Positions 1 to 11,289 of a stretch of DNA of 64,000 nt are shown in pieces. Positions within the stretch are counted from its first letter, which is position 1. Every line of letters starts with the position of its first letter. Position numbers and translations under genes: made by a program. Source of the stretch: Juglans regia (lineage: Eukaryota > Streptophyta > Magnoliopsida > Fagales > Juglandaceae); the NCBI RefSeq assembly GCF_001411555.2, contig NC_049909.1, positions 1,240,001-1,304,000 of the forward strand, written 5' to 3'. A model generated the notes under the pieces. That model was not told the DNA's origin and did no database searches. It saw only the letters and a program-made list of their open reading frames with translations.

Positions 1-840
1 TGCTACCCTCTTCAACCACCGCGAGCCATCATGGCACGTCCACAAACACCCCTATTTGTGCTCCCCGAAACAAAGCAAGTCTTTGCTCAAGCTGTCTATC
101 GAGCCCCCCTCTGTTGGCCTTCCACTGGGTGTTGCACTTCATTGTCACCTTCGATCTCCACCATCGATACCTCATAGAAACCACCGCCAAGGACTTTCCA
201 ACACCCCCAGTTCGTCGCACCTCACGGTGAGCTTCATCTCTTTCCCTCAAGTCTTGCTCTCTCTCGTCCAGTGCACAGCCGCCGAGTTCACAACCTTCCA
301 CTGCACCCAGAGACGCACACCTTCCCTCACGGTGAGCATCCGTCGCACACCTCCTCTTTCGGTTTCCTCTTCTTTTTACTGTGTTTTCAGTTTTCCCTTG
401 AAACAAGCAGAAGCTTTGGAGTTATTGAAAATATTAACGTGTAGATAGTTTTAAAGTATATGGTCTTGATATCCCTAGTATTTACGAAAATGCCATCAAG
501 CATTTGGTCATTATTTTTTTCGTAAAACACCTCAAACCCTTTTTAAGTGTTTTCACATTTGTGCCCTTCCAGTTATAAAACTCTTTGTTTTTTTTTAAAA
601 TGTACTCCCGCTCATTTTTTTTAGTCTAAAAAGTGTTATAACAAATAGTAATTACAAGTTTATAACTTTATTAAATTAGTATTAAGCAAGGTTTTCTTTC
701 AAAGAGTAAATAATAATGTTGTGTTTATTATTATGATCTTGCTTATTATAGTTTTAGCTGTTTAATTTTTAAAATATTTTGGCATAAATATATTATCAAT
801 AATTAAATTTTATAATTTGATCTCATTAGTAAATAAGTTA
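1..840. other. Unassigned stretch, C-rich at its left end
   Basis: The first 400 bases are richer in C than the rest of the window and hold two overlapping open frames (29-406 minus, 56-448 plus), neither resembling a protein I recognise. The 12-mer ctcacggtgagc occurs twice, at 221-232 and 326-337, each followed or preceded by a cgtcgcacacc-like phrase, so part of this is an imperfect local duplication. From 450 to 840 the sequence is ordinary AT-rich spacer. It could be the end of a gene or transposon lying left of the window. Confidence 0.3.
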
Positions 841-849
841 GATTTTGTA

Positions 850-1660
850 TTTTGTTCGGACTGATGATTGGGACATTGATGAATTTAGAAAATGTGACGA
901 TATTTTAGGATTACGTGAAGTTAGGTTTTTGAAGAATAAAATAGGTTATTTTAGAAGTTTAGGCTTAAATATCGAAATATTTGATAAATTGGAAATTTAC
1001 GAGAATTACGTGATTATTTTATAGATGCCGATTAATTATTGTTCGACATTTTTTAGGAAAATTAAGAAAAAACTAAGAAGTCTAGGTAAGCAGGGTTCCT
1101 ATGCTAAACTTTGCATAAAAATAAAATGGACTGAGGTCAATTTTGGAAAATATTAATGTTTTTGTTATGAAAAGAAATTTGAACTACCTCAGTTATTTGT
1201 TCTGCATTATTCATGAGATTTTGTTTAAGAATAAAGTATTTTTCTGGCATGACTGGTGTAGACATGAACTTATTTTTGACATTCTATTTTCTGAACTATG
1301 CATAAGAGAGCGAATATGTAATTTTGTGCATAAATTATGTTTTTGTGATCTGATTATGTTATGTTCTGAATATGTTTTATACTCTGATATGATATGATGT
1401 GATTTCTAAAAATCTCTGGCATAACATTCTGTTTTTGTTTCTGTTCTGTTCTGACCTTACCACGGGTGTAAAATTGTGGCCTCTGTTCGAGTTGGTACCA
1501 ACTTTTCTGTTTCTGGTGCACCCACTTTGGAAACGAAGTGATTTTTTGCGTGATCTTTTCTATGTGCACACTTGGGGCTCCGAGAATGAATAAGGAGAAT
1601 ATTCACATTCTGTTTCTACTTGGTTAGCTACCGGGGTTTATATACTCTGTTACAGTTCCA
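850..1660 (+). mobile_element. Probable LTR remnant (Ty3/gypsy-like), no coding sequence
   Basis: This stretch has the texture of a decayed LTR: a run of short TTAGAAGTTTAGG-like phrases followed by a region with 'accttaccacgggtgta' and 'tgcacccactttgg', phrases I associate with LTRs of plant Ty3/gypsy elements. No primer-binding site or polypurine tract is clear and no second LTR copy was found, so it would be a solo or truncated LTR. The small ORFs inside (1143-1397, 1354-1569) look accidental. Inference only; the boundaries are approximate. Confidence 0.3.
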
Positions 1661-2078
1661 TATTTATGACTTTTTCTAGATGGATGTAGCGCATTATATC
1701 GACATTCAAGTATGAATAAGGCTGGAATATGTGTATGCTCGATGCAAGACTTTTGTATTCAGCAATAAAAGAACAAAGCACCAACGGTAGTATTCATGAA
1801 GTCAGCCCAAAGTTCCAAAACTCATTCTAGAAAACTACAAAATAAGAGTAATATTCATGACTTCTTCATGGGAAAGTATATAATCACTTTGGATTTGGAA
1901 AATCTTACACTTGATACTTCACATGCCAAATAACTATAGCATGAACACTAGATAGCAGATAGATTCATAGCAGAAGATGATCAGTTAGTCCAAAAGAAAC
2001 GACACTGGCTTTTACAGTTAAGACAGAAATACAACGGACCAATTGAACCAATGCCAAAAATAATAACGCTACACTCAC

Positions 2079-2944
2079 CTTGTTCAGGTAATTTAACTGT
2101 GTAACGACACATATCATTGCAACAATGAGAAAAAACCAAGTCTGAGGATAAGTCATTTGACTTACGCCTTCCAGAGTAAGCTTAATTGCAATTCCTATGG
2201 CCTTTAACAACCTAAATCACAGCAAAGGAAGGTTTGAGGATAAGCACCTAGATTGTGTTAGTATTACACTGAAATTAGAAAGCTATGACCTTGATGACAT
2301 GGTGCCCATGTGCAGATAATAAATTTTAGAAAATGTAAATTACCGTAAGTGGGCCCATTAAAGAACAAATTCCGAAGAAGATCAGTATATTTTCCTACCC
2401 GTAGCGAGGTTCAAAATGCAAAATCAAGGCCAACACTATTGAAAGGGTAGCAACAACATATAGAAGGAAATGGAAGGCTTTTGACAGAGGAAGGAAAGTT
2501 TAGTAACCTTGAGAGAGGAAAAACTTAATCACAGATAACTTTAGATGTAGAAAAAAGGGCTCCAAACCCCAAACACACATTCCCATATACCTGGTTGCAT
2601 AGCCAATGTCCAGATTTCTTGTACAGAAGTGGGAGTATGCTCCTGAGGTGCATGGATTACAATTACAAATGATCCCACAACATAGGATACACATCCAACA
2701 ATACCCATTTTCTACAGACTTTCTCTCAGCATGAAATGAGCCAAAACCGCACTACACAAAAAATATTTTGGTTATAAGGCGGATTTTATAACACGTTTTC
2801 ATAAGGAACTACCCACATACAAGAAAAGCTCAAAGTAATTGCATTTACCTGATAAGTATACATAGTGCACCAAGTGGGGTCACTAGAACTGCTGGAGAAT
2901 AGACATAAGCCACAAAGTTTGCAACCTCTCCAACAATCACTACA
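2079..2944 (-). pseudogene. NIPA-type magnesium transporter pseudogene, internal exons only
   Basis: Four consecutive minus-strand exons translate to the middle of the plant NIPA (DUF803) membrane magnesium transporter family. They are 2849-2944 (VGEVANFVAY, VTPLGAL), 2591-2751 (AVLAHFMLRE, IHAPQE, IWTLA), 2344-2477 (HFEPRYG, GICSLMG) and 2079 to about 2212 (KAIGIAIKLTLEG, YPQTW, TQLNYLNK). Introns keep GT-AG ends and phases join cleanly between the first three. Two in-frame TAG stops break it, at 2712-2714 and 2395-2397, both where the family usually has a codon one C-to-T change from TAG. The last exon also appears one base out of phase. The N-terminal exon and the exons after TQLNYLNK are absent, so this is a truncated, intron-bearing (not processed) gene relic. 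Confidence 0.85.
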
Positions 2945-3323
2945 TCATCTAGAAAATACTAGTTTTGACCACTTGGTTTTAGGGTGCATATATGGAAAGA
3001 AAATATTTTAGTTCCGAAAAGTGTGCATCCAGTTCAAGTAAATTTATACAATATATATATGTATATATATAGGTGGATTTTATAGTGGTTGAGGATTAAG
3101 GTGCATTGATCAACAATAAAATTTAATGTGACAATTCATTTTGTGTTGTGTAATTGTATTGCTCTTTTGTATATTTAATGTAATGGTTGGCATATTAAGA
3201 TATTTAAATTGTAACATGTGAGATTAATTTAAAATAAATAGTATTGCACTTTTGTATCTATTTATGTATGCTTGTTGCAATATATTATAAATCTAGCAGA
3301 GAAGTAAAACATACATAACATGA

Positions 3324-3324
<1 letters not shown>

Positions 3325-3357
<33 letters not shown>
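3325..3357. repeat. (GT)n microsatellite
   Basis: About 15 GT units with one interruption, running into a short TA run. It lies between the NIPA relic and the hAT relic. Confidence 0.9.
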
Positions 3358-3366
<9 letters not shown>

Positions 3367-3428
3367 TACATGTTTTTCTTCTAATCTGTTTGCTTCTAAT
3401 CTATTATTTTAGCACAGTTGATCTAGAT

Positions 3429-5260
3429 ATGGATGCTACACCTACTAGGGATGATCGTCCACAAGCGGATGCCAATTCCTAGATCGACAGGTACTTCCAC
3501 CCCTAGACCCACATCTAGAGCAATTACTTTTCTGTGCAAGTATTCGAGTCCAATAGATGTAAAAGATGAGGATATGCTTAATGAGGAGGAGGAGGTGCAT
3601 AATGAGCACGATCGACCACCATGACTTAGTAAAAAAAGATCGTGGATATGGGAATATTTCACCAAAATCTTCGGTGATTGTGAGAACCGGCAGGCAAGAT
3701 GCCACCATTGTGGACAACTTTGTGGTTGTCATCTGAAGAAGCAAGGCACTTCTATATTAATAGAACCTCTTAATGGTTGTCAGCGGTATAAGATACACAA
3801 AAGGTTAGTGGCCATTGATTAGACCAAGCTTAGTAACGAAACTTTTGTAGCCACTGATGGTACTCAGATTAAGAAACTGTCAATCCCTCAATACAGTGAG
3901 AAGATGTTGAGGAAAATTCTTGTGGATATGATCATCTGTGATGAGATGCCTTTTACCACAGTTGAAAAAAAAGCTTTCGTAAATTCCTAAACACTCGAGC
4001 CACAACTTCTCATACCTTCACGATATACGGTGATGCGAGATTTTTTGAAGAGGCATGCTAAGGAGAAGGCAGAGATGAAGGAGATGTTTATTACCACTGG
4101 CCAGAGAGTATCATTTATGACTGATACATGGACGTCCATACAGAATATTAGCTACATGTGTATCACAATCCACTTTATTGATAGTGAGTGGACGTTGCAC
4201 AAGCGGATTACTGGCTTCAAAGAAATTGCTAATCACAAGGGTTTATCCATTGAGGCGGAGATGGATGATTATATAAAGGATTAGAGAATTTGAAAAGTGA
4301 TTTATATCACAATTGACTATGTTAGTGTCAATGACACTGCAATTGATTGGTTCAAGCGGAATACGACGGTAAAAGAGAATATCATTTGTGAGCACGAGTT
4401 TATCCAAGTTCGATGTTGTGCTCATATCATCAACTTCATAGTTGCTGAAAGGTTGAAGGAAAGTTGATGATTCCATTACCAAAGTCCGTAACCTTGTGAG
4501 ATATGTGAGGACTTCTCTCCAAAAAGTTAGCAAGTTTAAGGAAATAGCTGAACAACTTGAGATCACATGTTCTAGTATGTTGTGCTCGAACGTTCTGACT
4601 CGATGAAACTTTACATATATGATGTTGGATGTGGCACAGAACAAAGAGCGTTCGAGCAAATGGAGGTTGAGGATGAGAGCCTGATGTATGCTTTGCTGGA
4701 GTCAATAGGGGGGAGAAGGGGGCTCGATGCGCATGACATAGTTGATTGGGCCAATGTGATGTATTTTGTTCAATTTTTAAAGTTATTTTATGACATAACT
4801 TTGCAGATATCTTGTTCCAAATATACTATTACGAACTTGTACTTGAACGAGCTCTCGGGGTTTTATGACCACTTGCAACAAAGTTGTGTTGACACTGTGA
4901 GATTGTTGAATGCTATGACTATAAGGATGAAATCCAAATATGATAGATATTGGGGGAATGTTGAGAAGATAATAGACTATTATTTGTGGTTGTGGTCCTT
5001 GACCCCTATATAAGTTGGTTATTATAGAATTTTAGGTTAGGGACATCCTTGGGGATGAGAAGGTTGATGAGTTTATTAGAAAGCTAAAAAGTGATATTGA
5101 TGACTTATATAACCACTACGACAATAGCAGTCAGTCTTCAACTGAAGGTGGTAGCTCCTCACGCTTGACTAGCTCTACATCTTCCTTAGATGACACACAT
5201 GCACAAAGTTCATCTATTTTGGACATAGAACTGACTAAGTGAAATGCCCATTGGATTAGA
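3429..5260 (+). pseudogene. hAT transposase relic (RICESLEEPER/DAYSLEEPER type)
   Basis: A broken plus-strand reading frame gives, in order, a BED-type zinc finger (WEYF, then CHHCGQ and GTS at about 3640-3770), the transposase body (4020-4470: SFMTDTWTS, GFKEI, CCAHI, the usual hAT landmarks) and a C-terminal part (4740-5010: YDITLQIS, YFVQFLKLF, MKSKYDRYWG). A serine-rich tail follows at 5040-5230. Stops and frameshifts occur throughout and the hAT C-terminal dimerisation segment is not found, since Ty3/gypsy sequence begins shortly after. Terminal inverted repeats and an 8-bp target duplication could not be placed. Family knowledge: hAT transposases cut and paste DNA in the nucleus; this copy cannot encode one. 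Confidence 0.8.
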
Positions 5261-5424
5261 TATTGTTGATGTCGAGAGTTATAGGCTTGAATCGGGTAAC
5301 TTTATGCTTTCAAATGATTATTTAAATATTTTTAATGCTTTAATTATTTAACTTAAAATTTTTATGATTTTGTAGACCTAATTGTGAACCCATTTTCTTC
5401 CAATTACTAACACGGATTCTCTAA

Positions 5425-6480
5425 GAAAGTTGAATTGACTATACATTAAGGAAATAGTCAGACAACATGGAATGCCTAAGACTATAGTGTCAAATCTAGA
5501 TCCAAGGTTTACTTCCCATTTTTAGAAGAGTTTGCAAGCGTTGATGGGCATCAAATTGAGGTTCAATAGTGCATATCACTTACAAGCAGATGGTCAATTG
5601 GAGCAGACCATTTAGACACTTGAAGACTTATTGAGGGCGTATATTTCAAAATTCAAGGGCACTTGGGAGAATCACATACCCCTCATTGAATTTGCATACA
5701 ACAACATCTATTAGGGGACGATTCAAATCACACCTTATCAAGCTCTATATGGAAGGAAGTGTAGATTGCCTTTATGCCAATATGAGATTGGAGAGGGCAA
5801 GCTCATTGGGTCGAAGCTAATCCAAGAGATGAAGGGTCAAGTCAAGGTTATACAAGAAAAGATGGAGACAACACAAAGTCAACAAAAAAGGTTATGCTGA
5901 CATGAGGAGAAGAGACTTAACCTTCAAGGAAGGCGATTGGGTGTATATTAAGGTGTCACTCATGAACGATGTGAAAAGATTTGGGAAGAATGGAAATTGA
6001 GCCCAAGGTAAGTTGGGCCTCCTTACTAGTGATGGAGAAGTTAGGCCTAGAGGCATATAGAGTTGCATTACTGGTTGAATATAGAGAGGTCCATGACGTA
6101 TTTCACGTCTCCTCTTTAAATAAAACTTTTGTGAATTAGGAACTCCAAATATGTAGCCCAAGCAAGATTCAATTACAACTGAATCTTAGTTATGAGAGAA
6201 TTACGGTACAAATTATTGACTGAAGGAACAAAGGTGACGGTTCAAAAGAATACCCATAGTAAAGGTGTTGTGGGGAAGCCCAAGAGTTCATATGGGAAAG
6301 TGAAAAGGTCATGAGGGAACAATTTCCCTATTTATTCGAGACATAATAAGTGGGGCAATCATGAACTTTAATGAGGGCATTTATGCCATTTGATTGGCGA
6401 TACGCGGCTATAAATAACCCCCAAACCCATTTGACTTAGTTATGCTACTCTTAGAGACATTGTAAGATATTGCTATTGTT
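5425..6480 (+). pseudogene. Ty3/gypsy integrase C-terminal half and start of 3' LTR
   Basis: The plus strand from about 5450 translates to the end of a Ty3/gypsy polyprotein: integrase core (VRQHGMPKTIVS, DPRFTSHF, then a decayed ADGQ and EFAYNN) and the post-integrase region (YADMRRRDL, FKEGDWVY, KRFGK) to about 6340. Several TAG and TGA stops and frame changes break it. After the last recognisable pol words a likely LTR begins, with a TATA-like 'ctataaata' near 6410. Gag, protease, reverse transcriptase and the 5' LTR are missing. The layout resembles chromovirus/Tekay-type elements; the clade is a guess. Confidence 0.75.
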
Positions 6481-8294
6481 AGGGCAAAGAGGACTACAAG
6501 AAAGGAAATTCCACCAACAAAAGTGATCAAGTAGAGGATAGGCGTGAAGCAGCAAGGTTGTTAGAAGAACAACGACGAGTTGAGGAAGGACATCAATGAG
6601 CAAAGGACCTAATTGCAAGACATCGCAACAAAGTCTTGGACTATTGTGAAGGTATTATTGTTCACCGGACCGATGAGACCACACGAAATAGATGATTGGC
6701 TCAGGAACGAGAGTTCTAGGGAGAATGCAAAGGAGGGGTTACAATGGAAATCGACATTGCAAAATCTAGCAAAGAAGCTAGGGTACAACGACGCAGAAGA
6801 AGCTGACGACTAGCTTAAGGGGAGGAAACCTTTCATGGTACCCACGTTGTTGACCAATAAACTCGTTAATAGTGAAGGAAAAGAGGACTAAGGTTCTACA
6901 CCAAAAGCGCCCATGCATTTATGTGATATAGGATAGTTGTCTCCATATTTGGCGTGACACTATTCACAGACCAAATATGTATTTTATTGCAAAATAATCA
7001 TCCGAACCCTTTTTCCTTCTTGAATGGCAACGACAGTATTCTGGCTTTCTCTCTTTTTTCTCCTTTCTCTCTTTTCTCTCATTTTCTCTTCCTTTCTCTC
7101 GTAGTGCTTGGCCTGACACTACCTTTCTCTCCTTTTCTCTCTCTCCTTTTTTTTTTGTTTTGTTGCTTGTTTTCTTCTCCATTTTGCGATTTCAACTTTC
7201 TTAACATGGCTCAAGAACCAAATGACAGCTAGGACAATTAGTCTGCATCAAGAATCGACATTGAAGGTGTCCCTACGACCCCGAGAGAGGATCTTCAATT
7301 TTTCTCTAGAGTGCCTCTCTCAGGCTCTCTGTCTAAAAATTTATTCATTTATCTTTTATCTTACTTTATTGTGTGCTGATTTTTGCTCTTGTTGGTTGTG
7401 ATTTTGCTGATTTTAGTGGCTGTCTAGCTATTGTGCCATACATTTATTGTATGAATTTTAGATTTTAGGTTTTGTTAAATTGATGGTCTAGTGATTGTGC
7501 TGTACTTTTCTCATCCATAAGATCTGTCGTTACCCCATATGCGAGTATCTTAATTGCTACAGTTATCTTCTGAAGGGAAGACAATCCAAATCTTCCATTG
7601 ACGTCACTTTTTTTTAAAAAATAATCATTGTGAGCTTCAACTGCATAATAGATGGATACAAATAGATCATGATCCATTCGGAACCTCCTCCTAAAAACAT
7701 TGGGCAGATATATTGGTGGCTCAACAAAATAATTATTCCAAATACGTTAATGACCTTCCAATAGATTATGTTTGATGAACCTACAATGTTGAGGACTACA
7801 ATAATGTGAAGCAGACTATAACACTAAACGGCCCAAGGAAAACACTTCTGGCCCATCTACTAACACATGCTAAAATACTAAACAACTACATAACATGAGC
7901 CCCTTAACTTGCCCATCATGGAAGTACTTCTCCAGTTCCACCGGTTGACTTAGGTCAAACCCAAGTTAGCGGGGTTTGTTACATATTCTTGTCTCTTGCA
8001 GAGCGCGGCATTCGTCTATTTCCAGGGACATAACTACAGTTTTATACAGAAACTGCTTAATTTGTTGTTATTATATGAAGGTTTAATTAAATTGTAAATG
8101 TTGCATTAACTTCTTTGGTCGAGTCAATTGATGATCAATATTGCCTGTCATGGCTTTGCTCTCTCTCTCTCTCTCTCCTCTCTCTAGATCTATCTCTCTA
8201 CATATAGATACTAAGATACATACATACAAATAATTGGGGTCAAGAATGACTGGTTCGAGAGGATCAGGTTTGCCCGTACGTAGCTAGCTCACAA
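6481..8294. other. Intergenic, probably LTR-derived then plain spacer
   Basis: The beginning may continue the LTR or untranslated leader of the preceding Ty3/gypsy relic; a 66-codon open frame at 6613-6813 (PHEIDDWLRN) is vaguely gag-like but not assignable. Pyrimidine-rich DNA (tttctctctt runs) lies at 7040-7160 and makes the open frames there on both strands low-complexity artefacts. A (CT)n microsatellite occupies 8159-8185. Nothing else recognisable. Confidence 0.4.
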
Positions 8295-8324
8295 TTAAGG
8301 TGGATTTTCGCATATCCACCTTAA
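8295..8324. other. Perfect 11-bp inverted repeat with 8-base loop
   Basis: TTAAGGTGGAT and ATCCACCTTAA are exact reverse complements around an 8-base spacer. It lies about 435 bases past the stop codon of the minus-strand microprotein gene. It could be a tiny transposon scar, a protein-binding palindrome or a 3'-UTR stem; nothing decides between these. Confidence 0.6.
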
Positions 8325-8758
8325 TACTCGATAAAAACGATCGAGCAAGCTCTTTCTTCAATGGCTAACATATATAATTAATTAAGCATCCCACAGAAAA
8401 ATTGAATAATAGATCTGCATGCTTAGCGTACTGATAACGGATCGTTTGGATCTATAGATGTGTATATAATATCATCGTTTTTTATAATTATACATAATTA
8501 TTATGTACGTATTAGAAGATTCGACATTAAATCCAACCTAGGAAATTCATAAGAATATGGTCATGAAGGGAAATTAAAGAAAAAGAAATTAAGTACGTAC
8601 CATACGTGTGCGTACGCATTAATATATACTCCAAATGTGGATTAATTAAGCATCTTCCATTTTATTGACTGCAAGCAATTAGTCTCAAATGTACGCAATA
8701 AATACAAGAAAATATTATTATATATATATAGTGCATGCATAATTTATATATATAAGAA
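8325..8758. other. AT-rich spacer with ACGT core motifs, 3' side of the 46-aa ORF
   Basis: No coding sequence. Many TATATA runs and several TACGTAC/TACGTG-like ACGT cores (8500-8620) are present. For the minus-strand microprotein gene this would be the 3' flank, including any 3' UTR and poly(A) site. No further structure seen. Confidence 0.4.
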
Positions 8759-8899
8759 TTAGGAGCAATGGTAGAGAGTGACTCTCCTTGGAGGAGGGGG
8801 CTGACAGATGAGAAAGAAAGCCATCGCCAAGAAGAAAGCCAAGATCAGCCCTACCAGCACTTCATCATCATCAGAGTGTGAGCAGCATTTTCCCATCAT
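8759..8899 (-). CDS. 46-aa single-pass membrane microprotein, unrecognised
   Basis: This short frame runs from ATG at 8899 to TAA at 8759. The second codon is also ATG; an in-frame stop lies 13 codons upstream, so this is the longest possible start. The product has a polar, cysteine- and aspartate-bearing N-terminus (MMGKCCSHSDDDE), one hydrophobic segment of about 20 residues (roughly 14-33, LVGLILAFFLAMAFFLIC) and a compact proline/arginine C-terminus (QPPPPRRVTLYHCS). That layout, a hydrophobic helix between an acidic head and a basic PPPPRR tail, is unlike random translation of this AT-rich DNA and suggests a genuine small integral membrane protein; the CC pair near the N-terminus could be acylated. 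I cannot name a family. No transposon sequence overlaps it. A TATA-like 'ttatatag' lies about 315 bases upstream. Confidence 0.5.
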   Translation of the reverse strand: MMGKCCSHSDDDEVLVGLILAFFLAMAFFLICQPPPPRRVTLYHCS

Positions 8900-9738
8900 T
8901 CCCACCTTAAATTTTTTCGATCGATTTCCCTTAGCTATCTATCACTACTAACACAAAACCACCTCGATCGCAAATTAATGAAAAGGGACATGACTTGGAC
9001 CAGTGTTGAGTTGAGTGGTGTGCTATCCACACAAGTAACATCCACTCTCCATCTGACACTTCACTTCCAAATGTGGTTCTTAAAAACACTTGTTTCGTTT
9101 TTGGTTTTTCTGCTCCATGCTTGTGGCTACCAGAGTTTGTCGGCAAAGTTTTTTTTTTTTTTTGCATAGTTAGCTATTGTGCCCAACCCACTAATTTTGG
9201 CTTACAAACAAACTATATAATTCTTCAAAGAATTTTTAGCCTAAGTATAAATCTTACAAAAAAAAAAAAAATGACATATATTAGTATAATATGTCAAATC
9301 TATTTCACAATTAAAAAAAAAATTATAATTTGACTCACCCTATAATTAGATCACATCAATTTATAAACTTCATTTTATAAAATTTCTTTATAGACTAAAC
9401 ACCTCTTCTACTAGTACTAGAGCCGAAACTTTCAAAGTCGTTGCTTTTACAATTCGCCTTGCTGGCGAGATGGCATATGGGCGGCTCTCAATGACCCAAC
9501 ATTAAGGGTACAACATTACACTATTGACTTGGCTACAATGAAATCAATGCTTCGGTCAAACGTTGTGTTGATCACACCTTAACTAATTTAATGCTTACTC
9601 CATAAAAGAATCAGATTTCTTCAAATTAAAGAATATATATATATATATATATATATTAAAAGATTAGATATAGAGATATTTTGTATGTGATGTATTGAAT
9701 CATAATGACATTCCGCTGTTGAATCATTAATACGATCA
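8900..9738. other. Intergenic; upstream flank of the 46-aa ORF
   Basis: No recognisable gene. Poly(T)/poly(A) runs occur at 9149-9166 and 9258-9272. An (AT)n microsatellite lies at 9632-9656. The open frames at 8931-9333 are interrupted by these homopolymers and look accidental. Confidence 0.4.
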
Positions 9739-9752
9739 ATACAACACATATA
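9739..9752 (+). repeat. LINE target-site duplication, left copy
   Basis: atacaacacatata here matches atacagcacatata at 15541-15554 in 13 of 14 positions. The pair brackets the LINE and its poly(A) tail. Confidence 0.8.
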
Positions 9753-9814
9753 GTAAAAGAAAGAGTCTCCTCTCTGAGCCCCTCGAGAGAGAATAGGGGT
9801 GGCATCTTCAGTCT

Positions 9815-10750
9815 ATGTGTCATAGCAAAGGTGGTTGGTTTCTTATGGAGAATTTACAGGAACTATTGGGGAACCTCAGATTGAGTGAGTATGAAGATGT
9901 TGCCATTGAGATTGAGGGTGCAGCAATTCCTAAGGTTCAACGAAAAGGGGATGGGAGTTTGATAGGCAAGATTTGGTCTGAACGTGAGGTTAAGAATAAT
10001 ATAGTGGAGGCAACAATGGCAAAAGTTTGTTGTTTAAGCAAGCAAGCCAACTTCAAGGAAGCAGGGAAAAATGTGTTTATCATTATGTTTGCAAACCATG
10101 CTGATAAACATAGAGTGGAGAATGACAAACCTTGACTTTTTGATGGACATATGTTTGTGATAAATCATTTTGATGGTTTTACTCCTCTAAATGACATGAA
10201 GTTTAACACAGCGGCTTTATGGGTGCAATTCCACAATTTTCCATTGATAGGGATGAGTCGGGAATGTGGAGAAATATTGTTGGGAAGCACGTTAGGGACT
10301 GTGGAAGATGTGGAAGTTGATGAAGATGATAAGGGGTGAGGCGGCTTTCTAAGGGTCAAAGTTTTGCTGGATTTGAAGAAGCCGTTCGTGAGAGGAAGGA
10401 TGATTATTTTGCATGGCACGAAGACATGGGTTCCATTGCAATACAAAAAGCTACCAAGGTTTTGTTTTCTGTGTGGTAGAATTATACATGATGGTGCAAA
10501 CTATCAACAATCGTCTCAGTCTAATGAACCTCAAAAGCAATTTGGAACTTGGCTCTGTGCAGAACCAGGAGGTAGAAGAAACCATGACTACCAAAAGGGG
10601 AGTTTCAATATGATGGCTAAGGGTAGACAGTCGGAGATAGACCAGAATGTGGTGGCGACATGTGGTGCTGAGGTCCTTGAGACTCTGGTGAGTAACATAC
10701 ATCTGACTTCAATTCACAATGATGATGGACACGAGAATTTAGTTTAATGC
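9815..10750 (+). pseudogene. LINE ORF1, DUF4283-like RNA-binding protein with zinc knuckle
   Basis: The frame opens near 9815 and reads through a DUF4283-type domain (9850-10330; words such as FDGFTPLND and WVQFHNFPL), continuing after a TGA at 10336 into a degenerate zinc knuckle (about 10455-10510: CFLCG, then a disrupted second half). In plant L1 elements this product coats the RNA during retrotransposition. Stops at about 10132 and 10336 split it into three open frames. The downstream part to about 11270 is low-information linker sequence. Confidence 0.7.
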
Positions 10751-11289
10751 TGAAGGGGTGATAAAGAGGATGATATGCATCATAAAGGAAAGACGACAAT
10801 GGCGGTCTCTGGAGAATGAATCTGCATACGAGGAAATAATCAATCAGTAACGGCTATAAGGGAGGATTTTATTGATCTTGATTTTCCTAATATAGACCAT
10901 GGGATATAGAAGGAAACTATGGCTCACATGGAAAGTAAAGGGGGTACTAAGGGCCAACAAAGTTTTGGGTATTCTGTGGGCAATCTAGTCCATGAAACAT
11001 AGGCCCATCAACTTCCCAAACTTAGGCAAGGGAGACAGACACGCAGTACATGGAAAAAACAAGCTAGAGCACCAGGTAATAGTTCTGTTTCCCAACTAGA
11101 ATGTTCAAGTAAGAAACATGCTATGGAGGGAGATAATTGTTTCACCTTGAAACAATCTAGTACTAAAAAGGGTAGAACTCTCTTAGAGTATCCTATGGCT
11201 GTTAGTGGTGATATTGTCGAGGAGATTGAGAGGGAGGGTAATAAGCTTTTGGGATTGGCAAAGGCTGTTTAGTAGCCCTTCTAGAATTA

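Noticed and set aside
29..448. Overlapping 125- and 130-codon ORFs at the left edge
   Set aside because: Antiparallel frames over a C-rich, locally duplicated stretch with no recognisable domain; no support for either strand.
1143..1593. Three short ORFs in the LTR-like remnant
   Set aside because: No protein similarity; consistent with chance in AT-rich DNA.
6954..7232. 92-codon ORF, phenylalanine/serine-rich
   Set aside because: Produced by a pyrimidine-rich low-complexity tract; the antisense frame is equally open.
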